DNA of 64,000 nucleotides from Rhizobium sp. (GCA_002796995.1 PEKW01000002.1:443990-507989), one strand, 5' to 3'. Positions 45,744-55,741 are shown, numbered from the stretch's first letter. Notes: generated from the sequence alone by a model not told the origin. Translations and numbers: made by a program.

Positions 45744-47105
45744 ATGAAAAATACGCTCCTGATGACGGCCGCCGCAGTGGCGCTGATTGCCGGATCCGCC
45801 GGCGCCGCCGACCTGAAGTTCAAGCCGGGCGAGGACGCCAAGTTCAACTGGGCGAGCTTCGAAGAGTTCAAGAAGGCCCATGGCGGCATGAGCGGCCAGT
45901 CGGTCACCATCTTCGGGCCGTGGCGCGGCGAAGACCAGGCACTGTTCGAAAGCGTGCTTGCCTACTTCGAGGATGCGACCGGTATCGACGTCAAATATTC
46001 TTCCTCCGAGAATTACGAACAGCAGATCGTCATCGACACGCAGGCCGGCAGCCCGCCGGACATCGCCATCCTGCCGCAGCCGGGCCTGATCGCCGACCTC
46101 GCCTCCAAGGGTCATCTCGTGCCGCTCGGCGACGACGTGAAGAACTGGCTGCTGGAAAACTATTCCGCCGGCCAGTCCTGGGTCGATCTCGCCACCTACA
46201 AGGGCAAGGACGGCACGCCGGCCGTCTACGGTTTCCCCTACAAGATCGACGTGAAGTCGCTGGTCTGGTACGTGCCTGAAAACTTCGAGGACGCCGGCTA
46301 CGAAGTGCCGAAGACCATGGAAGAGCTGAAGGCGCTCACCGAAAAGATCGCCGCCGACGGCGGTACGCCCTGGTGCATAGGCCTCGGTTCGGGCGGCGCG
46401 ACCGGCTGGCCGGCCACCGACTGGGTGGAAGACCTGATGCTGCGCACGCAAGCGCCCGACGTCTATGACAAGTGGGTGTCCAACGAGATCAAGTTCGACG
46501 ATCCGGCCGTCCTCGGCGCGATCGAGGAGTTCGGCTGGTTCGCCAAGAACGACAAGTTCGTCGACGGCGGCGTCGCTGCCGTTTCCTCGACCGACTTCCG
46601 CGACAGCCCGAAGGGCCTCTTCGCCTCGCCGCCGAAGTGCTACCTGCATCACCAGGCTTCGTTCATCCCGTCCTTCTTCCCCGAAGGCACCGTGGTCGGC
46701 GAGGATGCGGACTTCTTCTACATGCCGCCCTACGAGTCCAAGAAGGATCTCGGCAATCCGGTGCTCGGCGCCGGCACGCTGGCCATGCTCACCAAGGACA
46801 CCCCGGCGGCCCGCGTCTTCTTCGACTTCCTGAAGACCCCGATCGCCCATGAACTGTGGATGGCGCAGTCGAGCTTCCTCACGCCTTTCAAGGGCGCCAA
46901 CAAGGAAGCCTACGCGAATGCGCCGATGGCCAAGCAGGGCGAAATCCTGCTCAACGCCACCACCTTCCGCTTCGACGGTTCCGACCTGATGCCCGGCAAG
47001 ATCGGCGCCGGCGCCTTCTGGACCGGCATGGTCGACTACACCGGCGGCAAGTCCGCGGCCGAGGTTGCGGCCGGCGTCCAGAAGGTCTGGGACTCGCTCA
47101 AGTAA
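45744..47105 (+). CDS. aglE: Alpha-glucoside ABC transporter substrate-binding protein AglE
   Basis: AglE captures alpha-glucosides (sucrose, maltose, trehalose in S. meliloti) in the periplasm. The 453-aa precursor has a signal peptide (LMTAAAVALIAGSAGAAD) and a family 1 solute-binding fold (VTIFGPWRGEDQALFESVLA; PPDIAILPQPGLIADLA). It is first in the operon aglE-aglF-aglG-aglA-aglK and follows the operator at 45669. Confidence 0.94.
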   Translation: MKNTLLMTAAAVALIAGSAGAADLKFKPGEDAKFNWASFEEFKKAHGGMSGQSVTIFGPWRGEDQALFESVLAYFEDATGIDVKYSSSENYEQQIVIDTQAGSPPDIAILPQPGLIADLASKGHLVPLGDDVKNWLLENYSAGQSWVDLATYKGKDGTPAVYGFPYKIDVKSLVWYVPENFEDAGYEVPKTMEELKALTEKIAADGGTPWCIGLGSGGATGWPATDWVEDLMLRTQAPDVYDKWVSNEIKFDDPAVLGAIEEFGWFAKNDKFVDGGVAAVSSTDFRDSPKGLFASPPKCYLHHQASFIPSFFPEGTVVGEDADFFYMPPYESKKDLGNPVLGAGTLAMLTKDTPAARVFFDFLKTPIAHELWMAQSSFLTPFKGANKEAYANAPMAKQGEILLNATTFRFDGSDLMPGKIGAGAFWTGMVDYTGGKSAAEVAAGVQKVWDSLK

Positions 47106-47217
47106 GCTTGCGCAACACAGTGCCTTCGCCGGTCCGATGGTCCGGCGAAGGACCGACAGGCGCGGGTGCGTCCGCCGCTGAAAGAGGCCGTGGCAAATCG
47201 GCCCGGGGGAGGGAACA

Positions 47218-48228
47218 TTGGAACAGCTACTCTATGCCCTAGTGACCATCGTGATCGGCGTCGCGGGAGCGGTCGGCTATTTCTACGGCTCGAACCTGTT
47301 GCTCGACTGGATCTTTCCGTCGCGCATCGCCGATGCGGCAGAAGCCTCGCGCAATATCCACCGGGCCAACAGCATCCGGCCGTGGCTGTTCCTCGGGCCG
47401 GCTTTGGTGTCGCTGACGATCTACCTCGTCTATCCCTTCTTCTCCTCGGTCGCCTATTCGCTCTACGACCGCTCCGGAACCACCTTCGTCGGCCTCGCCA
47501 ACTATCGCTGGATGTTCTTCGACGGCGAATTCCGCCAGTCGATTTACAACAACATGCTCTGGCTGATCGTCGTGCCCGCCGCCTCGACCCTGTTCGGGCT
47601 GATCATCGCGGCGCTCACCGACCGCATCTGGTGGGGCAATATCGCCAAGTCGCTGATCTTCATGCCCATGGCGATCTCCTTCGTCGGCGCTTCGGTCATC
47701 TGGAAGTTCGTCTATGACTACCGCGATATCGGCGCCGAGCAGATCGGCATCCTGAACGCCATCGTCGTGGCGCTCGGCGGCCAGCCGCAGATCTGGATCA
47801 CCCTGCCGTTCTGGAACAATTTCTTCCTCATGGTCATCCTCATCTGGATCCAGACCGGCTTTGCCATGGTGCTGCTGTCGGCGGCGCTGCGCGGCATTCC
47901 GGAAGAGACCATCGAGGCCGCCGTCATCGACGGCGCCAATCCCTGGCAGATCTTCATGAAGATCAAGGTGCCGCAGATCTGGGGCACGATCGCGGTGGTG
48001 TGGACGACCATCACCATTCTCGTCCTCAAGGTGTTCGACATCGTGCTCGCCATGACCAACGGCCAGTGGCAGACGCAGGTGCTGGCCAACCTGATGTTCG
48101 ACTGGATGTTCCGCGGCGGCGGCGACTTCGGACGCGGCGCCTCGATCGCCGTGGTCATCATGATCATGGTCGTGCCGATCATGATCTGGAACATCCGCAA
48201 CGCCCGCCGGGAAATGGAAGGACGCTGA
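47218..48228 (+). CDS. aglF: Alpha-glucoside ABC transporter permease AglF
   Basis: This 336-aa inner-membrane permease is of the MalF type: six or more membrane helices and the EAA loop (GIPEETIEAAVIDGANPWQI) that contacts AglK. It has an extra N-terminal hydrophobic segment (residues 3-28). The start codon is TTG at 47218 behind GGGGGAGGG; no better ATG exists nearby. Confidence 0.92.
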   Translation: MEQLLYALVTIVIGVAGAVGYFYGSNLLLDWIFPSRIADAAEASRNIHRANSIRPWLFLGPALVSLTIYLVYPFFSSVAYSLYDRSGTTFVGLANYRWMFFDGEFRQSIYNNMLWLIVVPAASTLFGLIIAALTDRIWWGNIAKSLIFMPMAISFVGASVIWKFVYDYRDIGAEQIGILNAIVVALGGQPQIWITLPFWNNFFLMVILIWIQTGFAMVLLSAALRGIPEETIEAAVIDGANPWQIFMKIKVPQIWGTIAVVWTTITILVLKVFDIVLAMTNGQWQTQVLANLMFDWMFRGGGDFGRGASIAVVIMIMVVPIMIWNIRNARREMEGR

Positions 48229-48229
48229 C

Positions 48230-49378
48230 ATGCACAAGGGCAGTATCCGCTCTCCGCTCACCTGGGCGGTTCACCTTTCCGTCCTCTTCCTCGTCGTTCT
48301 GTGGACGCTGCCGACCGCCGGCCTGTTCATCTCGGCGCTGCGCGACAAGAACCAGATCGTCGCCTCCGGCTGGTGGACGGGCCTGTCGACCTCGACGCAG
48401 AACGCCATGTACCGCGCCCCCGGCGCCGACAAGCAGGTCGAGGAAAACGGCACCTTCGTCATTTCCGGCAATGTCTTCGAAGGCGGCAAGGGCGTCGTCA
48501 TGGCCTTCGGATCGTCCAGCCAGGATCCCGCGGCCTATGAAGCCGGCACGACGGCCGAACTCAAGGACGGCGAACAGCTCACCGTCGCCGAGAACGGCGA
48601 TTTCCGCATCTCGTCGCCGAAGGCCTTCGAGGGCAGCCGCGGCCAGCGCATCTTCTACACCGCCGGCATCCCGCCGCGCTTCACGCTGGAAAACTACCGC
48701 ACCGTGCTGACCGCCGAGGGCATCGGCAAGTCCTTCCTCAATTCGCTGACGGTCGCCGTTCCCTCGACCATCATCCCGATCCTGGTCGCGGCCTTTGCCG
48801 CCTACGCGCTCGCCTGGATGAAGTTCCCCGGCCGGGCGATCATCCTTGCGGTCATCGTCGGCCTGCTGGTGGTGCCGCTGCAGATGTCGCTGATCCCGCT
48901 TCTGCGCATGTACAACAGCGTCGGTGCCTTCTTCGGCGTGCCGTCGAAGACCTATCTCGGCATCTGGCTCGCCCATATGGGCTTCGGCCTGCCGCTCGCC
49001 ATCTACCTCCTGCGCAACTACATCGCCGGCCTGCCGCGCGAGATCATGGAATCGGCGCGCGTCGACGGCGCCTCCGACTTCACCATCTTCATGAAGATCG
49101 TGCTGCCGCTGTCCTATCCGGCGCTCGCCTCCTTCGCCATCTTCCAGTTCCTGTGGACCTGGAACGACCTGCTGGTGGCCATGGTCTTCCTCGGCACCGG
49201 CGACAACGAACTCGTGCTGACCGGGCGGCTCGTCAACCTGCTCGGCTCGCGCGGCGGCAAGTGGGAAATCCTCACCGCCTCCGCCTTCATCACCATCATC
49301 GTTCCGCTTCTCGTCTTTTTCACCCTGCAACGCTACCTCGTCCGCGGCCTGCTCGCGGGTTCGGTCAAGGGCGGTTGA
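48230..49378 (+). CDS. aglG: Alpha-glucoside ABC transporter permease AglG
   Basis: This 382-aa permease is of the MalG type. Between the first helix (LFLVVLWTLPTAGLFISALR) and the second lies an insert of about 140 residues, predicted periplasmic (NGTFVISGNVFEGGKGVVMA), which ordinary MalG permeases lack. The EAA loop reads GLPREIMESARVDGASDFTI. It begins 2 bp after aglF. Confidence 0.93.
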   Translation: MHKGSIRSPLTWAVHLSVLFLVVLWTLPTAGLFISALRDKNQIVASGWWTGLSTSTQNAMYRAPGADKQVEENGTFVISGNVFEGGKGVVMAFGSSSQDPAAYEAGTTAELKDGEQLTVAENGDFRISSPKAFEGSRGQRIFYTAGIPPRFTLENYRTVLTAEGIGKSFLNSLTVAVPSTIIPILVAAFAAYALAWMKFPGRAIILAVIVGLLVVPLQMSLIPLLRMYNSVGAFFGVPSKTYLGIWLAHMGFGLPLAIYLLRNYIAGLPREIMESARVDGASDFTIFMKIVLPLSYPALASFAIFQFLWTWNDLLVAMVFLGTGDNELVLTGRLVNLLGSRGGKWEILTASAFITIIVPLLVFFTLQRYLVRGLLAGSVKGG

Positions 49379-49419
49379 GACGGCACGAATCTTACTGATT
49401 GCATCGACAAGGACTGACC

Positions 49420-51075
49420 ATGACTGCAACGACCCAATCGATCCTCTCCGCCGACAAGGACTGGTGGCGTGGCGCGGTGATCTACCAGATCTACCCGCGC
49501 TCCTATCAGGACTCCAACGGCGACGGCATCGGTGACCTCAAGGGCATCACCGCCCGCCTGCCGCATATCGCGGCGCTTGGCGCCGACGCCATCTGGATCT
49601 CGCCGTTCTTCACCTCGCCGATGAAGGATTTCGGTTACGACGTGTCGAACTATGTGGATGTCGATCCGATGTTCGGTTCGCTGGCGGATTTCGACGGCAT
49701 GATCGCCGAGGCGCATCGGCTCGGTATCCGGGTGATGATCGACCTGGTGATCTCCCACACCTCGGATCAGCATCCCTGGTTCGTCGAGAGCCGGTCGAGC
49801 CGCATCAACGAACGGTCCGACTGGTATGTCTGGTCCGATCCGAAGCCGGACGGCACGCCGCCGAACAACTGGCTGTCGATCTTCGGCGGGTCCGCATGGC
49901 ATTGGGACCCGACCCGCATGCAGTATTACATGCACAACTTCCTGGCGTCGCAGCCGGACCTCAACATGCACAATCCGCGGGTCCAGGATGCCGTGCTCGA
50001 CGCCACACGCTTCTGGCTGCAGCGCGGCGTCGACGGCTTCCGTCTCGACACCATCAACTTCTATTTCCACGACAAGGAACTGCGCGACAACCCGGCGCTG
50101 GCGCCGGAGCGCCGCAATGCCTCGACCGCGCCGGCGGTCAACCCCTACAATTTCCAGGAACACATCTACGACAAGAACCGACCGGAAAACATCGCCTTCC
50201 TCAAGCGCTTCCGCGCCGTGCTCGACGAATTCCCGGCGATCGCCGCGGTCGGCGAGGTGGGCGACAGCCAGCGCGGTCTCGAAATCGTCGGCGAATACAC
50301 CTCCGGCGACGACAAGATGCAGATGTGCTACGCCTTCGAATTCCTGGCGCCCGATCCGCTGACGCCGGCCCGCGTCGCCGAGGTGCAGCAGGCCTTTGCC
50401 GAAGCCGCGCCCGAGGGCTGGGCCTGCTGGGCCTTTTCCAACCACGACGTGGTGCGCCATGTCAGCCGCTGGGGCGCCGATGTCGTCGACCGCGACGCCT
50501 TCGCCAAGATGCTGTGCGCCATCCTGATGACCCAGCGCGGCTCGGTCTGCATCTACCAGGGCGAGGAACTGGGCCTGACCGAAGCCGACATCGCCTTCGA
50601 GGATCTGCAGGACCCCTACGGCATCCAGTTCTGGCCGGAATTCAAGGGCCGCGACGGCTGCCGCACGCCGATGGTCTGGGACAGCAAGACGGCCCAGGCC
50701 GGCTTTTCCACGGCGCAGAAGACATGGCTGCCGATTCCGGTGGAACACGTTTTGAAGGCGGTGGACACGCAGCAGGGCGACGAGACGAGCGTGCTCGAGC
50801 ACTATCGTCGTTTCCTCGCTTTCCGCCGGCAGCATCCGGCGTTTGCCAAGGGTGGCATCGTCTTCCATCCGGTTCAGGGCAATGTGCTGTCCTATACCCG
50901 CACGCTCGGCAACGAGACGCTGCTGTGCCTGTTCAACATGGGCGCCGAACCGGCGCATGCCGTCCTGCCGGATGGCCAGTGGAATACGCTCGAAGGCCAC
51001 GGCTTTGCGAGTGAGACAAAGAACGACGGGGTGGAACTGCCGGCCTGGGGCGCTCATTTCGCGCGCCACGCCTGA
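49420..51075 (+). CDS. aglA: Alpha-glucosidase AglA
   Basis: AglA hydrolyses imported alpha-glucosides in the cytoplasm. The 551-aa GH13 enzyme shows the family regions: AIWISPFFTSPMKDFGYDV, DLVISHTSDQHPWF, the nucleophile Asp in GVDGFRLDTINF, the acid Glu in AVGEVGDSQ, and FSNHDVVRH. I chose ATG 49420 with AAGGA 7 bases upstream. The glucose released would feed the Entner-Doudoroff genes at 59673-63792. Confidence 0.95.
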   Translation: MTATTQSILSADKDWWRGAVIYQIYPRSYQDSNGDGIGDLKGITARLPHIAALGADAIWISPFFTSPMKDFGYDVSNYVDVDPMFGSLADFDGMIAEAHRLGIRVMIDLVISHTSDQHPWFVESRSSRINERSDWYVWSDPKPDGTPPNNWLSIFGGSAWHWDPTRMQYYMHNFLASQPDLNMHNPRVQDAVLDATRFWLQRGVDGFRLDTINFYFHDKELRDNPALAPERRNASTAPAVNPYNFQEHIYDKNRPENIAFLKRFRAVLDEFPAIAAVGEVGDSQRGLEIVGEYTSGDDKMQMCYAFEFLAPDPLTPARVAEVQQAFAEAAPEGWACWAFSNHDVVRHVSRWGADVVDRDAFAKMLCAILMTQRGSVCIYQGEELGLTEADIAFEDLQDPYGIQFWPEFKGRDGCRTPMVWDSKTAQAGFSTAQKTWLPIPVEHVLKAVDTQQGDETSVLEHYRRFLAFRRQHPAFAKGGIVFHPVQGNVLSYTRTLGNETLLCLFNMGAEPAHAVLPDGQWNTLEGHGFASETKNDGVELPAWGAHFARHA

Positions 51076-51089
51076 TTGGGAGGAATGAG

Positions 51090-52178
<1,089 letters not shown>

Positions 52179-52196
52179 CCCCTGGGAATTAAGGTC

Positions 52197-52221
52197 CTGT
52201 TTGCCTTGATGGCAAGCAGGG
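52197..52221 (+). repeat. Hairpin after aglK
   Basis: CCTGTTTGCC and GGCAAGCAGG pair over 10 bp (one T-G) with the loop TTGAT. GCCCCC follows instead of a T run. It may protect the 3' end of the agl mRNA or stop transcription with Rho. Confidence 0.4.
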
Positions 52222-52323
52222 CCCCCAGATGGTGGGCTGGCCACCCCCGGTAAATACCATCTGTTAAATCCCCGACTGCTAGTCTTTGCCCATAACAACT
52301 GGAAACCAGGGGCTGGGACATCA

Positions 52324-52731
52324 ATGAGACAGGCGGTGGGTGGCAACCATTATCTGAAGCGGGAAGAATCCTTCATGTACGACCGCGAGGCGCGGTTCCC
52401 GATGGAGGATACGATGAATGCAGCACGCATCGAATATACCGAGAAGGGCGTGATGCACATGGCGGCCCGCCGCTGCGACGTCATCAAGATCTCGATGAGC
52501 GGCGCGATCATCGGCCTATTGACCCAGTACAATCTGCCGCAGCAGTTCTATCTCGACCTTCCCGATGCCCGCATCACCAAGGTCGGCTGCCTGCTGATGA
52601 AGACCTTCGCCAACAACACGGCCGAGGTCCGCTTCCTGCGCCTGCTGACGAAGAAGGAACTCGACCGGATCTTCGTCTTCTCGACCCATCCAGCCCATCG
52701 CGACCGCGTGCTCGACGTCCGCTCCTGGTAG
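52324..52731 (+). CDS. PilZ-like domain protein
   Basis: This 135-aa protein resembles PilZ-type cyclic-di-GMP receptors: an Arg-rich stretch (MYDREARFPMED) and the block RRCDVIKISMSGAIIGLL, where the S-x-S-G part corresponds to the (D/N)xSxxG motif. The match is imperfect, since the canonical RxxxR and Asp are not in their usual spacing. It starts at ATG 52324, or at ATG 52378 after GGGAAG. A terminator follows. A role in motility or polysaccharide control is possible, but nothing in the sequence shows it. Confidence 0.65.
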   Translation: MRQAVGGNHYLKREESFMYDREARFPMEDTMNAARIEYTEKGVMHMAARRCDVIKISMSGAIIGLLTQYNLPQQFYLDLPDARITKVGCLLMKTFANNTAEVRFLRLLTKKELDRIFVFSTHPAHRDRVLDVRSW

Positions 52732-52770
52732 TCCGGGCGCAGCTTGGCCCATCCTTTATCGAATGCATTC

Positions 52771-52810
52771 AAGGCCGGTGACGCTCACGCTTCGCCGGCC
52801 TTTCGATTTT
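52771..52810 (+). terminator. Terminator after the PilZ-like gene
   Basis: AAGGCCGGTGA pairs with TCGCCGGCCTT (one T-G) around a 10-base loop and is followed by TCGATTTT. Confidence 0.75.
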
Positions 52811-52874
52811 CTGACTCGACTTTGGCCCCGAACAGCGAAATTGTCGCGGTCCGCGAAGGTCAAAGGAGAACGTC

Positions 52875-53579
52875 ATGTCGGAACAGAGAGTTGCCATCAT
52901 CACCGCCGGTGGAAGCGGCATGGGAGCCGCTGCGGCAAAACGTCTCGCAGCCGACGGTTTCAAGGTCGCGATCCTGTCCTCCTCCGGCAAGGGCGAGGCG
53001 CTTGCCGCCGAACTCGGCGGCTATGGCGTGACCGGCTCCAACCAGTCGAACGACGATCTGAAGCGGCTGGTCGACGGCACGATGGAACGCTTCGGCCGCA
53101 TCGACGTGCTGGTCAACAGCGCCGGCCACGGTCCCCGCGCGCAGATCCTCGAGATCACCGACGAGGACTGGCACAAGGGCTTCGACACCTATCTGCTGAA
53201 CGTGATCCGCCCGACGCGGCTGGTCACGCCGATCATGCAGGCCCGCGAATCCGGGGTTATCATCAATATTTCGACCGCCTGGGCCTTCGAGCCGAGCGCG
53301 ATGTTCCCGACCTCCGCCGTCGCCCGGGCCGGCCTTGCCGCCTTCACCAAGATCTTCGCCGACACCTATGCGGCCGACAATGTCCGGATGAACAATGTCC
53401 TGCCGGGCTGGATCGACAGCCTGCCGGGTACGGAGGAGCGCCGCGAAAGCGTACCAATGCAGCGTTACGGCAAGAGCGAAGAGATTGCCGCGACGGTCGC
53501 GTTCCTCGCCTCCGAAGGTGCCGGATACATCACCGGCCAGAATATCCGCGTCGATGGTGGCCTTACTCGCGCCGTGTAA
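52875..53579 (+). CDS. FabG-like SDR oxidoreductase with atypical active site
   Basis: This 234-aa short-chain dehydrogenase/reductase-like protein has the nucleotide-binding motif (ITAGGSGMGAAAAKRLAADG), NSAGHG and the C-terminal GYITGQNIRVDGG. At the catalytic place, where YxxxK is expected after the ISTAW Ser region, the sequence reads FPTSAVARAGL, so Tyr and Lys are replaced by Ser and Arg. It may bind NAD(P) without classical reductase activity. Some FabG-like subgroups are known to lack the tetrad. Substrate unknown. Confidence 0.85.
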   Translation: MSEQRVAIITAGGSGMGAAAAKRLAADGFKVAILSSSGKGEALAAELGGYGVTGSNQSNDDLKRLVDGTMERFGRIDVLVNSAGHGPRAQILEITDEDWHKGFDTYLLNVIRPTRLVTPIMQARESGVIINISTAWAFEPSAMFPTSAVARAGLAAFTKIFADTYAADNVRMNNVLPGWIDSLPGTEERRESVPMQRYGKSEEIAATVAFLASEGAGYITGQNIRVDGGLTRAV

Positions 53580-53784
53580 CTGTCAGTTTCTGCCTTTTTC
53601 TTGCCATTTCTGCCAGCGATAAAAGAATCAACGCGGCGTAAACCTCTTGGTTACCAAGATTCTTCATTGTTTAGGACATCCGGAAGAGCGGAGGTCCAGA
53701 GTGAAGCCTCCTTGCTGACCGGATGCGTAGGGCCGCGGCGATGAAACCCGCCCGGCCGCAAGGCCTCTGGTAGCGAGTGATAGT

Positions 53785-55134
53785 ATGGCGTTCTCGACCG
53801 AGACAGTCACCAAGGACAAACCGTCCGCTGGTTCTCCTTCCCGAACTGGGAAAGGCCGCAAGGCCTCCAAGACCCCCGTCGCCATCGGTGTCGGCCTGGC
53901 CGCCATCCTCTGGGTGATGGCGGGGATCGCCACCATCCATTCCCTGACATCCGCACCGAAGCTCGACGCTCCGTCGCTGGCGCTGATCGAGCGCCCGGTC
54001 GATCCCGGCAAGGCGCTGAAACGCACCGACCGGACCAATCCGCTGCGGGAAGCGGAAGTGGCGCGGCTTCGCATCGCCGCTGCCGTCGCCGCGACCGAGG
54101 AAGTCGGCCTGCTGATGCTGCCCGCCTCGATGGCGCTGGCAAGCGTCGAGAAGTCGGACCGCATGCTGGAGCGGCGCGAGCGCGCCTCGAGCGACCCTAA
54201 GGCGCGCGACGTGCTGCGCCTGGCACTGGCCGACGCGATCGCCGACCGCAACGCCAAGGCGATCGCCGGGCTCGGGCCCGAAGACAAGAACCACATCGTC
54301 GCAACCGATGCCGGCATCCAGACCGCTTCGATCGATCCCACGGCGCTCGCTCCGGCGGCAAAACTGTCGACAGCGTCCGCCGAGCTTCCCGCCGGTCCTG
54401 CCGCCCTTGCCTATGCCGCACCCCTGCCGGCCAAGGATGTCGTGCAGATCGGCCCGGATCCGCGCGAGGAACCCTTCGTCGAGCTCCTGTCGGAGCCGAC
54501 GGGCGAAGACCACAGCGCCGTGCCGGATGACGTGCCCCTGCCGTCGGCCCGCCCCAAGGCCCCGGCCAACATCGAACAGCCGGACAGCCGCGCCAACGAC
54601 AAGACGAAAGCCAAGGCAAAGGCGATGCCGTCCAACATGCTCGCCTATGCCAAGCCGGAAAACCCGCTGGCCAGCGACAGCGACGAGGACCGGCCTTCCT
54701 TCTTCGGCCGCAAGCCCAAGCTGCCGGGCCGCGGCGTCGCCGTCTACGACATCTCCGCCGGCATCGTGCACATGCCGAACGGCGAGAAGCTCGAGGCCCA
54801 TTCCGGCCGCGCCCATATGCGCGACAATCCCAAGTTCGTGCATGTCAAGAACCGCGGCCCGACCCCGCCCAACGTCTACAATCTGCGCATGCGCGAGAGC
54901 CGTTTCCACGGTATCGAGGCGATCCGCATGACGCCGGTCGGCGACAGCAAGATGTACGGCCGCGACGGCTTCCTGACCCACACCTACCTGCTGCGCAAAC
55001 GCGGCGACAGCTCCGGCTGCGTGGTGTTCGAGGACTACAACAGGTTCCTCAACGCCTTCAAACGCGGCCATGTGAAGACGCTGATCGTCGTGCCGCGCAT
55101 GGCGGAACTGCCGAAATATGTCGCGATGATGTGA
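53785..55134 (+). CDS. DUF2778 (Tlde1-like) membrane-anchored protein
   Basis: This 449-aa protein has one membrane helix near the N-terminus (about residues 32-52, PVAIGVGLAAILWVMAGIAT), a long Ala/Pro-rich linker, and a C-terminal DUF2778 domain at about residues 310-449 (GRGVAVYDISAGIVHMPNGE; SGRAHMRDNPKFVHVKNRGP). The family's catalytic His and Cys appear in FLTHTYLLRKRGDSSGCVVF. DUF2778 includes the Tlde1 enzymes, which act on peptidoglycan peptides. With its fixed anchor it is more likely a housekeeping wall enzyme than a secreted toxin; I see no immunity gene. Confidence 0.8.
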   Translation: MAFSTETVTKDKPSAGSPSRTGKGRKASKTPVAIGVGLAAILWVMAGIATIHSLTSAPKLDAPSLALIERPVDPGKALKRTDRTNPLREAEVARLRIAAAVAATEEVGLLMLPASMALASVEKSDRMLERRERASSDPKARDVLRLALADAIADRNAKAIAGLGPEDKNHIVATDAGIQTASIDPTALAPAAKLSTASAELPAGPAALAYAAPLPAKDVVQIGPDPREEPFVELLSEPTGEDHSAVPDDVPLPSARPKAPANIEQPDSRANDKTKAKAKAMPSNMLAYAKPENPLASDSDEDRPSFFGRKPKLPGRGVAVYDISAGIVHMPNGEKLEAHSGRAHMRDNPKFVHVKNRGPTPPNVYNLRMRESRFHGIEAIRMTPVGDSKMYGRDGFLTHTYLLRKRGDSSGCVVFEDYNRFLNAFKRGHVKTLIVVPRMAELPKYVAMM

Positions 55135-55139
55135 CTGTG

Positions 55140-55165
55140 CAAACGGCCCCGAAAGGGGCCGTTTG
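55140..55165. terminator. Bidirectional terminator between convergent genes
   Basis: CAAACGGCCCC and GGGGCCGTTTG form a perfect 11-bp stem with a GAAA tetraloop, and arms with A and T ends suit both directions. It lies between the DUF2778 gene and the convergent small gene. Confidence 0.8.
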
Positions 55166-55187
55166 TGCATTCGCCGCCTGGCAATGT

Positions 55188-55580
55188 TCAACCCCATGAC
55201 GTTGAACCCCATGACCGGCCCCTGTTGCGCCGGTCATGGCGCGGCAATCTCGGCTGCGGTCTTGCCTCAAGCGCGAGGGAGATCGCATCCAGGAGCTGCT
55301 GGCATCGCTGATGGCTATCGTCGTCGGCACTGGCGACGCAGAGGGGAAGGCAGGCGACGGCCTTGCCCGAGAGCCCGATGGTCTTCTGCGCCTCCACGGC
55401 GCGGCGCTGGCGCTCGCTCGGCACCATGGGTCCGGAGCAGCCGAGATCGCGGCGGCACTTGCGGATCGGGCAGAAGATGAAGCCCATCGTCTTTTCGGCG
55501 GCAAGCCGCCATTTGCGCTCGTGCCAGTCCATGCTCAGCTTCTCATAGGCATCGATGTCGATTCCGTCATTCTCCACCAT
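55188..55580 (-). CDS. Small Cys-containing unknown protein
   Basis: This 130-aa protein begins after a strong ribosome site (AAGGAG, 3 bases before ATG 55580). It contains DWHERKWRLAAEKTMGFIF and CPIRKCRRDLGCSGP, a CxxxxC...C cluster followed by basic residues, then a helical part. I recall small rhizobial proteins with a similar CxxxxCRRxxxCxGP cluster, which could bind a metal, but I cannot name a family. The last 25 residues are Arg-rich. Support is the ribosome site and the shared terminator. Confidence 0.55.
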   Translation of the reverse strand: MVENDGIDIDAYEKLSMDWHERKWRLAAEKTMGFIFCPIRKCRRDLGCSGPMVPSERQRRAVEAQKTIGLSGKAVACLPLCVASADDDSHQRCQQLLDAISLALEARPQPRLPRHDRRNRGRSWGSTSWG

Positions 55581-55683
55581 CGTCTCCTTGCCTGCGCGCA
55601 GGCGTCGTCCTTCACGCGGGCGGTTCCGCCCCGTGGTTTGGCTTCATTCGGTGTCCTCCCTTTTTGGGGGAGGGGTAGTCGGC

Positions 55684-55741
55684 CGGGACACGATCGCGTG
55701 CCGCGACTAAGTTAGATTACATGACACCCGATCGTGTCCCG
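55684..55741. repeat. Perfect 13-bp inverted repeat with 32-bp spacer
   Basis: CGGGACACGATCG (55684-55696) is exactly repeated inverted at 55729-55741. The spacer contains TTAGATTACAT, also found before zwf. It stands in a gene-free stretch of about 930 bp (55581-56512) in which otherwise only the short repeats at 56161-56382 are visible. It could be an operator with two half-sites or a relic of an inserted element. Confidence 0.5.

Noticed and set aside
49399..49419. Seven extra codons at the aglA start (TTG 49399)
   Set aside because: ATG 49420 has AAGGA at proper spacing and matches the usual enzyme start.
53785..55134. DUF2778 gene as part of a type VI secretion toxin-immunity pair
   Set aside because: No type VI structural genes, adaptor or candidate immunity gene is adjacent, and the N-terminal membrane anchor argues against an injected effector.
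53671..55212. Minus-strand frame of 513 codons opposite the DUF2778 gene
   Set aside because: Shadow of a gene with a clear membrane anchor and catalytic motif on the plus strand.
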